A stretch of 64,000 bases of DNA from Campylorhamphus procurvoides (taxonomy: Eukaryota; Chordata; Aves; Passeriformes; Dendrocolaptidae), in contig WBMV01000073.1 in the NCBI GenBank assembly GCA_013396655.1, positions 1,307,295 through 1,371,294 of the forward strand. The letters are read 5' to 3'. Every line of letters begins with the position of its first letter. The first letter of the stretch is position 1. A program made the position numbers and the translations under genes. Below the pieces are notes generated by a model, which was not told the origin of the DNA, made no database searches, and worked only from the letters and a program-made list of their open reading frames with translations. Positions 24,814 through 35,800 of the stretch are shown here, piece after piece.

Positions 24814-25447
24814 AACAAACCATGTGCCCAGTTTCCATTATTACCAGCAGAAGTAAGAAGACTCTGGTGTTGGCTGGAAGTCCAGTCTTCCAAATTCTGC
24901 AGTAGGAAGGAACTTGCAGACCCTGCTTTCAACCTCTTGGCTGCTCGTGCTCACCCTCTGCGTACACTGGCTCATGTGAGGGGAGGAAGAGGAGTGAGTT
25001 TTGTGAGCTCTGAAGGGAGTGGGAGTGGTCAGTAAAGGCAAACTTCTCTCAATCTTTTCCCATACTCCTTAGTTGCTGTTTGCTCTTAGCACATGTTAAC
25101 CCCACACAAGTCATGAGAATCATGTACACACATACCTGGGAAGCTTTCAGAGGAAGGTTGGCCATGGAGGATCTTCCCTCTGTAAAAGATATCGTGTTAT
25201 TTCAGAATAAGTCTTGTCTGTTTTAATTGGGTTTCTGAGCCTTATCTCTGAGAGCAGTGAAGTGGCTCATGGGCCTCGTAGGGGTGTGTGTGCACTTGTG
25301 GGTCTCGTGCCACGTCAGCATAAGGGGAAAGCATCTGCTGAGCAATGGTACAGGGAAAGACTTCTAAACCTGCAGTTCCTCATTCTGCTGTGGGCTTGCT
25401 GTGAGGGTAGTTCCCATGTGGCATGGACGTAAACTGAAATCACAGGC

Positions 25448-25453
25448 AATAAA
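25448..25453 (+). terminator. Candidate RPRD1B poly(A) signal 1 (AATAAA)
   Basis: A canonical hexamer on the sense strand, about 635 bases after the stop codon. Confidence 0.5.
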
Positions 25454-27119
25454 AATAAGCAGCTTTTATTTGTGAATTAGAGATAGACTCAAGTTACACT
25501 GTGCTGAGCAAAGCAGAACTGGATGTTACCTAAGTGGGAGTGGAAGTAAATTTTGTTTTAGCTACCTTAGATTTATACCACATTTTTCCTCTTCATTGTA
25601 CAAAGTTAGGTGGTGATGGAAGCTTTGGTTTAATGAACTGAGAGGTTAGAGTGGTGTATGGCATCTGTTGGTATCCCTGTGACAGGCACTGTCTGATCTA
25701 CTCTCAGGATGGTTACACTGAAAATACAATGCTATAAACTCTCTCCATAGCTTTAGTGAAGTTGTCTGATGCACAGAAGTTAAATGTGGTATAAATATTT
25801 ATTTATATAGAAAATAGACCCATATATATGCACATATCCTGTATGCACATGTACCATGTCCATGCATGTAGATATTAGAAGGATGTACTTAATTTTGTGT
25901 CACAGATTATTGTGAGTTGATTTTTATAATCAAAAAAGGTGTAAAAAAGACAAATTTTAAAAGCTCTTAATTCCATTATGTTGCTGGCTAGTGTTTTAAC
26001 TGCCAGGGGTGTAGTTACATTTCAGTTTGTGTGTTAGGTCTGACAAGCTGGACTCTGTGATCACTGAACCATTCCAATTTGGATACAATTCTGTTTAAAT
26101 TTAGCACCTCTCACTATAAAACAGGTTAAATTTCTGGAGACACTTGATCTGGTAACGCAGGTTTTGCAACGCAGAGGCTGAAGCAAGATGAGGTGCTGTG
26201 TCTGTGCCTCCCAGTGGTCTTGAGCTGCTGGTGGCAAAGCCAGGACAGGAAACCTGCAGAAACATAAAGCTCATTCTGCTCTGCATTGATTTATTTTGTA
26301 GGGTGTTCAGCAGCCCATTCACTGCTCAGTAACAGCAAACAACACGGCATCTTTTGATCATTAAGTTGTTCAGAAGCTCACGTCCTTTTCCTACTGACAA
26401 GTACTTCTTTTTGTCCTTTTTTAACGCTCCTTGCACCCTCACTGCCCAGCCAAGAAATGTGGGTTTAGTTTACAGGAACTTTTTCCAGTGGCAGAACTGT
26501 CCGTTCCCTCAGTTGGTGTGACTGTGCAGCCTTTTATGGTCCAGACTTTAGATAAGGCACTATACTTTCTCTCTGCTTTGGCCAAAAATGAAAAACAAAC
26601 AAAAAAAGCCCCCACCAAACCTCGAGAACCCAAACCAGAAGACTCTTTTCCATCCTGACTCAGCTCACGGAGTTACCCCAAGGCTGCTTAAACCAAGTTG
26701 TTTTGAGCATTGATTGAATGTCTATCCATTATAGGACAAAAAAGCTGTCAAAAAAATGATAGAGACAAATGTGTTGGCATCTCACACTTGTGTTTTGGGC
26801 AGATCTGTGAGAGAGTTGTATGTATTTTTTTTCTTTTTTAATTGAAATGTTTAGATTTTTTTTCAAAATATATGTGTGTGTTTTGCTTAATTTAAAGGAA
26901 GTCTTGTGGGTTTTAATTTTATTTGTTTTACTTTTTGGGCAAAGGGCATCTGGTGGACTGGGTGACATTCTCTCAAGGTTAAACAGATATCCCCATGGAG
27001 TGTCTTTTTTTAACAAAAGCTTAAATCTGTATAGGAATTGACTTAGGAATTAATTTAGACATATAGGCTGCCATTGGACAGCAGTATATTCTGAAATGTT
27101 TCATAGATATCTATTTTTG

Positions 27120-27125
27120 AATAAA
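27120..27125 (+). terminator. Candidate RPRD1B poly(A) signal 2 (AATAAA)
   Basis: A canonical hexamer followed within 35 bases by a T-rich run (about 27150-27164), the expected downstream U-rich element. This makes it the best-formed of the three sites. Confidence 0.5.
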
Positions 27126-28439
27126 GAGGGTGTCATTGAACAGTAGTGGCTTTTTTTTTTCTTCAATGTTCCAGCACCCCCGATGGGTTTTGTTTGGAGC
27201 TTCCCTCCCCCCTCTAAAGCCCAGGCAGTGATTTGGGGAAATCCTTGTGTCAATTTTTGATGCAGGGTGGAAATGTGGCATATCTGTGAAAAAAGACAAA
27301 TGAAAGTCATACCTGGAAGGGAGGAAGTTGCCTCCCTGCAGGAATACCAGGAGCTGCTCTTCCAGCAGGGTCAGTGGTGCTGTGTGATCAAAGCCTTTCT
27401 GCTTTGGGGGTCTTCACATCACCCTGGGAATTCATTCTGGAGGTTTTTTGGGGGGGGCTTAGTGGTTCTTCAATTAATTGGTCTGTGACAGCATCTGTGG
27501 GCAAATAGTAATTGTTTCATATGCCTTGGAGAGTATCTGCAAAGCGGATTATGTTTTATACTGATTTACAAATCTTCCCTTAAAGGAACTATATTTAGCA
27601 GTGCTCTCACAAAGCCTTGCAGGGGTTGGGTGTGTGGCGCTGTGGGAGCTGGAGGGAGCTGGTGCAGTTCCTCCCAGTGAAAACCACCTTTGTGTGGTGG
27701 TGTAGGAACTAGGGTGGGGTTTTCAAAGACAGAAATGTGACAAGGTACTGGCTGTCCTTCCTTGCCTTTGAGAATCGTGTTTTTGTTGTGTTTTTTTTTA
27801 AGAACTGGAACAAAACGCCTCCAAAAGTACTCAATGCAGCTGTCTGTGCAGTTCAGTACTTCAGTGCACCAGTGTGTTCCCTTTGCTGCGTGCTCAGCAT
27901 GGATTGCTGTGTAACCAAAGAGTGTTGGTTTACACACCTGTGAAGAGCTCACTCCTGGCTCACCAGCAGGTCAGTCTGTGAGATCCCAGGTTGAGGTGGT
28001 GGTGAGGAAGGGCTGGCAGAGCCTTGGAGTGGCATGGGAGGTGGGCAGTTGTGCTGCCGGCATTTCAGCCTGGGGTGGGATGCTGTGAGTTTCATCCAGC
28101 TACTTACTTGGGCCAAACGTTGGTATGTTCCCTGATCTGTTCCAAACTTCATGTGTGTTTATCTTCAGGATTAGATAGAAAAAGTATAAAATGTTCCTCG
28201 TGCCATCTGAAAAAAAATGAGCTGGTAAAACACTTGGGTGAAATGTCACTCCAGACACAGCACCAGTATGTTGGATTGAGGCAGGGGAACACATTTGCAA
28301 GTGATTTCACTGGCTTTAGGGATGTGCCACAGGCATCAACTGCCTCTGTCCTGTCTACTGGAAGACATCTGTAGGTAGGAAATGGGTTCTTTATTTGTAT
28401 TTTCAGTAGTAGCTTTACATAGTATTTAGCCAGAAGTTT

Positions 28440-28445
28440 AATAAA
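28440..28445 (+). terminator. Candidate RPRD1B poly(A) signal 3 (AATAAA)
   Basis: A canonical hexamer about 3.6 kb after the stop. No strong downstream U- or GU-rich element is obvious. Confidence 0.3.
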
Positions 28446-28460
28446 GGCCAGTGGCCTCAC

Positions 28461-31400
28461 AGGCCTCCACAGGTGCTGGAGCAGATGAAATTGGTTGTGC
28501 TGGTCCAGAACATGGACCAGTGCTCCTGCCTGTGAGATACCCAGGGCAGGTGGGCAGTGCAGCAGTGCAAGAGGGAAGGCATGGGGAGGAGGTGTGATTC
28601 ACCTGGGGAAAGAGCAGCAGCACTGGGAACATGTCCTAGATCCTCTTGTTGCTGACCTGCCAGGCTTCTGCCGTGTGGATCAGTGAAGCAGCTGTTCCAG
28701 AGAGATGAAGGGACATCTGCCACACTGATTGCCACAGCAGATGATGGCCACCAACTGCTGCAGTCCTCAAGTGCAGGTTTTGAGGCTTTTTGTGTGCTGT
28801 CCAGGGAATGGAAGAAGGAAGAATGTGTTGAAAGAGGACACTGAGTCGCCTCTTGTATTTCTTGGCTCTGAGTTAACTGTGAAACATTTTTCTTCACCTT
28901 AAACTCTGTCTGTGTGTCTTCGTAGTTTTTTTGATTCTCTTGGAAGGGAAGATTACTATTTATCTTGGGAGACTGAGTAGTATCAAACAGGTGTCTGTTC
29001 TGACCAGCCCCGGTCAGCAGCAGCAGGGAATACCCGGAATCTCCTCTAGGAAACCCCAGGAGCAGGCAGGGGTTTCCAGGGACCAGCCAATATGGGGCAG
29101 CCCAAGCGGGGGGATGTTTAAGGAAAATTAGCATTTGGGCACAGAAATGTCCCCTGAGCACAGAGCAGCCTGAGGGACCAGTGGTCTGCAGCCTACCAAG
29201 GCTACACTCAGGGTTTGCAAATCCATGTCCCACTGGTGTGTTTTTTTTGGCTCAGGGATGTGACAGGTTGCAGCCTGGCTGGCTCATGGTGGACAAGTGT
29301 TGTGCTGCTGCTGACTGAGCAAATCTGTGTGACAACTAATAGTAAATCATACATAGATTTAGGGTCTTGTCATTTCTTTCTGGGAAGAGGCAAGTCTTGT
29401 TTCTTCTTTCTAGGAAGGGACAAGTCTTGCCTTCTGAGAAGAGACCAGGTGACTGTCAGCACCTCCCTGTGCTGCCAGCACCCAGCTGGCTCTCACCAGT
29501 CCTTATGGGTTTGTGTGTGTCAGCCCAGCCTGCTGTGGTGGGCAGGATGGGGACCCCTGGGAGGCTGTGTGAAAGGGTCAGGTAGGCACAGAAAGGCTTT
29601 TTGGAGTTATAACTCCACAGGAGGGTTATGCTGGAAGAGACATCTCTCCATGGTATCTCCTGTACATCCCATTTCCTTGGAAGAGTGGGTGGCTTTCTGC
29701 AAGGGCACAGCGGGACCCCCTGCCATCTGAGGTTTACTGGATCTTTGTTTGATGGTGCCTCAGGTGTCTCGTGGGCTCAAGGAGGGTAAAAATGTGTCCG
29801 GGTTTGTGGGGGAGGAGGAGGGAGACATTGGGAGAGGCACCAGCATTTGAAAATTCCACAGATTTGTTCTTGTGAAAGCTCTGATTTATGGGAGTTTGTC
29901 CTAGTTTCAATCCATCAATGAAGGTAAGTTAAAGGCCCTCAAGTCTAAAATGAGTTTACCATTAGTTCTTGGCAAGTCAGCATCTCCAGCGAGCCAAGGT
30001 GTATCTGTAACCTCCCTGACGTGTGAATGCTCCCTCCTGGCTTTGGCACTTGGGCTAGTGTTGAATTACAAACCCTCCTACATAATGGATGCTGGAAATA
30101 TTTAATTCATAATTTATTGCTTGCACAGTAGGGGTGCCAAAGGGTCTAATGGATGCAACGTGGGACTGCATCAGTGACATGGGATGGGTGCAGGGGGATG
30201 GATGCAGCACAGGATCACGACAGTGATCCAGGATGGGCACAGGGAAGCTGACCCGGCTCTGTGGATAATTGAGGACAGACCTGAGAGCCAACCCCCAACA
30301 CCAGACCGTAACTGCAGTGTTTGGACTCTGCTCCGAGCTCATTTCTCCACAGAGCAGCCTTGCTCTGCTGAGGATCAGATGGATTGGAGTGACCTTCATG
30401 AATAGCTGTGCTAATGTTTATTTTATCAGGACCCAGCTCCGAAGCAGTGGAGCTGATGGTTATTTTTAACCCAGGCACTGAGCAGCTGGAGGCCTGGCTC
30501 AGCAATGCCGAGTAACAAATGCTCCAAAGTGGGGCCGTGCATCATTGCTGTGCTGAGGAATGTTCCTGACAAGGAAGGCAGTGCTGATTTGTGCCATTAA
30601 CTCCTTCGGGGTTCTTTGGAACTCCCTGTGCTCTCGGGACTGGTGTCTGGGAGTTTGGTGCTGCCAGAGCTGGGGGCTGGCATGGTCCCCACCGCTCGCC
30701 CTGGCTGCAGGAGGAGACAACCCTCATTCTCATCCCTCCTGGAACTCCTGCCCTGTCCCCACGCCATGGGGTGGCCACTCTCTGTCACTTGGGAGTGCTG
30801 CTCATCCCTCCCTGGGCAGACCTCCCCTCCATCCTCACTGCACCTCATGGGGATCCCAGCCTGCAGCTGCCTTATCTCATTGCATTTGAGAAAAGCCGGA
30901 CAGGGAGATGTGGTGGTTAAAGCTCCACAAGGCAAGGGTTGTCTTGAAAGGTTTTGCTGGTCAAATAACATCTTGCTGTGTGAAGCCTCGGCTCAACAGT
31001 GCCCACCCCAGCCCAGAGGTGCCCACTCCAGTCCCGTGCTTGGGAGCAGGAGCTGGGGCTGGAACAGAGTTGAGATGGGTCCTTGGTCTCCCATGGGGAA
31101 AGCAGATTTGGGGTGTGGGGAGTTCAGGCCATGAACCCCAATCTGGCTCGGGGGAGCAGCAGCTGTGTCTGGAGTGCTGCCTATGGAGATTTTATCTCAT
31201 CCTAAAGATAAACAGAAAGGAAAGCTGGAGGACGGGCTGTCCTGGGTGGGAAATGTTCCTAGCTGCCCATCCAGCTTGGATTACGGCCGGGATGGCAGAT
31301 GCCAGGAATGTCAGGGTGACTGGGACCATCCAGTGTGAGCAGGGTCCCATTACCCCACAGATTAGGCCAGTGCATCCCCTCTGGTGGGGCTGCAGAGGCT

Positions 31401-32099
31401 GTGGGACCCTCAGCTAGGGACCACCAGCTCTGCAATGGGTTTTGTGGTGTTTGTTTATGGGAACATGGAGGCTCCCACCCTGTTTATTAAGAGCAGGCAG
31501 GAGGACTGTTCTGGCGTGGGAAGTGTTTATCTTCGGCGGAGCCTTCACCCCAGTTCCAAGCGTGAGACAAATCTGTTTTCTCCTGCATCCCAGTGCTTGA
31601 TCCAGGCACCCCTTCATCTGCTCCAGGCTGGCTGGACAGCCCTGCAGAGTCTGGGTGTGCAAAATCTGTTGATTTGATTCCCATGGATGGATAATCTCTC
31701 TCTTGTTATCTGTGCACATTCACAGCATGGAGCAATTCCTGATATGGGAGAAATGCCCTGGGGATGTGTCGAGTGGCTGCCCTGGGGGCTGAGCACATCT
31801 TTACCCTGTGCCTTGGGTGCTGCAGAGTTGTGCCATGGGACCAGGAGAGCCACTGGGGTCACCCCTCTTCCTGCTACAACCCCTGAGCTGCAGAGCACCC
31901 CAAGAGCACCAGGCCAGGCAGACTTGGGGCAGAGGGGGTGGCCAACATGGGCCTGCAGTGGCAGCCACGGCAAAGACCCCCTCACCTGAGTGCTGGGCTG
32001 GGGGAGCTCACCCCCACCCACCTGTGTGCTGCACAAGGAGCAGCTGGGCGTTGCTGTGGGGAGAGGAAGTGCAAGAAGAGACAGGTCTGGCTTTAAAAG
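28461..32099. other. Intergenic region between the convergent RPRD1B and TGM2 3' ends
   Basis: No exon set was recognised. The stretch becomes GC-richer from about 30500. It contains a degenerate 30-base tandem repeat (29363-29452), a facing pair of GATA-type motifs (31192-31211) and a minus-strand open frame of 258 codons (28457-29233) that opens with GTG rather than ATG and shows no recognisable domain. Confidence 0.6.
29363..29452. repeat. Degenerate tandem repeat, about 30-base unit, 2.5 copies
   Basis: Units share ttctttctgggaagaggcaag, then ttctttctaggaagggacaag, then ccttctgagaagagacc, each followed or preceded by tcttg. It is imperfect and therefore probably old. Confidence 0.7.
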
Positions 32100-32116
32100 T
32101 GAAAAATAGAGTTTTT

Positions 32117-32122
32117 TTTATT
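32117..32122 (-). terminator. TGM2: TGM2 poly(A) signal (AATAAA on the minus strand)
   Basis: TTTATT on the plus strand reads AATAAA on the minus strand, about 615 bases after the TGM2 stop. It is the nearest canonical signal downstream. Confidence 0.6.
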
Positions 32123-32735
32123 CAGTGCTTGCATAGTTGATTCATGTCAAGGTAATATCCTGTCCCTCCCTGCCAGTGTATGCTGTGCCAGGATGATTAT
32201 CGAGGCTAATGCCTGGCAGTACCCAAGCAGTAGGTTATTCGCAGTATGTATTTATGGATTTGTTCTTTATGTATATATGGTGTATAGATGGCTTTGTGCT
32301 CACAGTATACAATCTCTCTCTACCGAGCTGCAGTCAGAGAATTGCGACAGCGGGTGCAGTCGGGGCTGGAGGGGGTTCATTCTGCTGCTGTGTCTATGAA
32401 ATGGGCTCTGGGGGCCGGGGCCGTCAGCACAGCCCAGAGGAGGAGGCTGCACAGGGGTCCCGGCTGCACCTGGTGCTGTGGGACAGTCAGGATGGGGATG
32501 GTTCCACTCTCTGGGATGAGGGAGCAGTGGTGAAGCGAGCAGCTGCCATGGGAGCCTTGGGATGCCACCAGCTCCTTTGTCCTGTCCCTGCTCCCGGGGA
32601 GGAGTGTGGCACTGACTGGATCGGGGTCAGGCTGGGCTCCAGCAGTCCTTGGCACCACTGGGAACCCTCTTGGGCTAAAGCGAGTGGGGGGCCAGCGAGG
32701 CAGGGTTTCTGCAGCTGGGGGACCACGGCAGCTGC
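32123..32735 (-). other. TGM2: TGM2 3'UTR (inferred)
   Basis: Sequence between the TGA at 32736-32738 and the AATAAA at 32117-32122. It is GC-rich over most of its length with an AT-rich end (about 32100-32300). No further coding sequence is seen. Confidence 0.6.
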
Positions 32736-32892
32736 TCACATGGGCTGGGGTGCGATGATGACATTGCGGTAGCCCTTCACCCCCCTCAGCTGGTCGCTCT
32801 CAAAGTCCACCATCAGCTTCTGGAGCCCCGAGTGGTGTGGCATCAGATCCAGACGGAACTTGGCCTCTGCCTGCGGCTCCACTGGCTCCTCA
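32736..32892 (-). CDS. TGM2: TGM2 exon 13 and stop
   Basis: The acceptor is tcccgcag|TGAGGAGC. The exon encodes [20 protein letters not shown] and ends [14 protein letters not shown] at 32736-32738. It forms the second C-terminal beta-barrel. Confidence 0.95.
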
Positions 32893-35800
32893 CTGCGGGA
32901 GGACAAGGGGGTCGGTGGAGCCTCTCACCCTCCCGGCCCCCTGTCACCCTCCCTGGTGCTGCAGAATAGCACTGGGACCCTTGGAAGCAGGGGCCCTTGT
33001 GGGATGGCCAAGCCCCCTCCCCAGTGAAGTGTGGTGTAGGGATGCTCTGAGTCCACAGGGACCAGCATAGCCCTGGCGTCTGCTGTATGCCAGGACTACC
33101 CTCCCTCGGGGCTTAAGGCACAAAAATCCACCCCCACTCCCAACGTTCCAGACAGGTGAAGAGGGAAAAGTTAGTTCTTACAGCTCCTTGATCTGCTGCC
33201 CCTTGGTGAGGCCGGTGCCCTCCACCACGAACACACAGTTGTTCAGGGGCACCTCGAGGGGGTTCACCAGGCTGATCTCTGCCACCAGCTTCCGATTCTG
33301 CATTGGCTCTCCTAAAATCTGCAAGTAGGAGAAGTTGGACCCCCACGTTCCTGGAGGCCATGGTGCTCCCCCCATCCCGGTGGGTCTGGTGGGACTGATG
33401 CAGGTCCCAGGGGATGCAGCTCTGCTCAATGAAGCAGGACCTGCTGCCCAAGGGGTCACCCCTCAGGGTGATCACAGCAACCCCGGCCCACTCCAAAACA
33501 GCCCAGGATGGGACACTGGACCCTTACCCTGATCTTGATGGGCGGATTCTCAACATAGACATCCCTGACAGCCACCATGACGTCGCCAGTCTGGTGATCG
33601 GTCAGGAGAGCCACCACCTTGATGAGGTTGTCCTGGGTCAGGCTGTCCTTGTAGTGCTCGTACAGGATGCGCATGGGCACCCTCTTCTCTGGAAGGGAAG
33701 GAGAGCAGGGTCAGCACCTGCAGCAGCCCCAGCACCTGCCTGCAGCTGGGATGGTTTGGGCTCCCCAGAAGCTTCTCAAGGCTCCTTGCAAGGATGGGGG
33801 ATGCTGGGGTCCCTGCAGGATTGTGGCTCCAACTCAAAGTGCCAAAAGGGATGTTGAGGGTATGAGGAGGAGCAGGAGCCATGTCCCAAGGCAAGACCCC
33901 AGTATTGTGCCTGCAGCAGGGTCCCAGAGGGGGCTTTGCCAGCCCTTGGCAGCCAATGAGGACAGCCCAGCTCCCTGGCAACTGCCTTCACTCAGCCCTG
34001 AGTGTTGTTTATCCCAAATTCCTTGGGGGATGGAGCTGTCTGGAGCTGAAGGGGTAAGGAGGCTGAAGGCAACTAGCTGCAGAGCTGCCTTGGGCAACAA
34101 CCCCTGAGCAGCTGTGACCATGGGGAATGGAGCCTGGTGTTTTTGGGGCAGGACTGAAGTGCTGTAGCATTGACTGAGGCTATGGGAAGAGGAACAAACC
34201 TGGCTCCCCACATCAGCACAGAGCACTGGGGTGCCCCAAAGGATGCAAGCTGGGGAATCCTGGAATCTCTATTCTGAGGTAGGAGCTGGGGAAAGAAGCT
34301 CCAGGAGCTTGTAATTAAAGCTTTAGAAAAAATGACATTGGGTTAACTTGTGATCAGGAATGTTAAGGCCCCCAAAGGCCAGCAGGGCTCCTCTAGTGGG
34401 GCGGGCACATACGGCCCCAGTGTCCCCATCCAGCCCTGCAGAAGGCTTCGAGCAGGGGCTGGTACCTGCTGGTGCCTTTGCCAGCATGAGCAGAGGCACA
34501 TCCCACACCCCTCCAGAGCGCTGAGAGCCGGCACATTCCTCATTCCCGTAGAGCAGCTCAACACCTGGCAGCTCGCCGAGTGCTGTGTGTGCTACGGGCC
34601 GGTCAGGAGCGGGGCTTGGTGTAGGGTAAACATTTGGCTGTTCCAGGACCGCAGATGTGTGGCCTTTCCAAGCCCTGAAGCGTCTCTGGCAAACTCACAG
34701 AAACCCAAACTCGTGTTTAATGACCAGATGGTGATGTTCACGTGTGACAAGGGCAAGGGGAAGTTCGGGGGCCGTGACAGGGCAGCTCTGTGGCTGAACT
34801 CCTGGGGACATTGCGCCCACCCAGGGAGACACCAAGAGCCTCAGCACTGCTGGCCAGTAAACCCAGTACCACCCACTTTGTTCAACCTGGAGCTGTGTGC
34901 TTGGGGTTAGGGTCAGAGGATCCCACTGGAGAGCCCAGCCTAGCCTCGAGGTGTGTGGGAAAGCAGGAGGAATACAGAGAGTGCCATGGAGCACCCGGGG
35001 ATGGCAGCCTGGGTGCACCCAACTTGCTCCCTCAGCATGACAGCAGCAGCTTGTCCAGCTCCAAATGCATTTTCTTGCCTCTGCCTGAGCAATTTCCTCA
35101 TCCTCTCGTAAAGATTAAAAATCCACAGTGATAGATAACTAATGAGGATGCCCTGAGAGCAGCTGAACATGGGCATGCTGCTGACCCAACGCCTGGAGAA
35201 ACAGCCCCCTCATCACCAGTGGGTCCCTTACCTGACCGGGGCTCAAGGTCGATGTCAATCGGGTCTGTCAGGCCACACTGGGGCCCGTTGAAGCCATTGT
35301 AGCTGGTGGTGCGGGCACACAACCTCACCGTGCAGACATGTTCCACATCTGTGTTGTTGCTGATGACAGCAAAAACATCAAAGTCACAGCCCTTGTTTGC
35401 ACCCTCTGACACCTTGATCCTGAGGTGCAATGCCTCATCCTCCTCTGGGATGGACTTCTTCTCGTGCTCTGCCTTCTCAAACACGTTCCGCTCCTCTTGA
35501 GACCCTGTGGTGTACGAAATTCCCGTCATTCCCAGGGGTATGGGGAGGGGATGGTCCCTGAGCCCTGGAGCCCTCCTGCTGCAGTTGTTTCCCAATAGCC
35601 ACATTCCCCCTGGGCGTCTCTGCCCATGCAGCCCCCCATACCTTCTGGATATTTGTAGTTGTGGGTGATGTCCTCCCTGCTGTCCTTCCCCACACTCTTA
35701 GTGCTGATGTTCTTCCCCACTATGGAGGACTGGATGCTCTGCTTCTGCATCCCATCAGGCTGCACCACCCAGTACACCACGTCGGCGTTCACCTCCGCGA

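Larger units (their letters stand above)
24814..28460 (+). other. RPRD1B: RPRD1B 3'UTR (extent inferred)
   Basis: The sequence is AT-rich after the stop, without splice-like structure, and carries three sense AATAAA hexamers at 25448-25453, 27120-27125 and 28440-28445. A 3'UTR of about 0.65, 2.3 or 3.7 kb would follow from each. Which one is used cannot be read from DNA. An ATTTA-rich patch lies at about 25790-25810. Confidence 0.5.
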
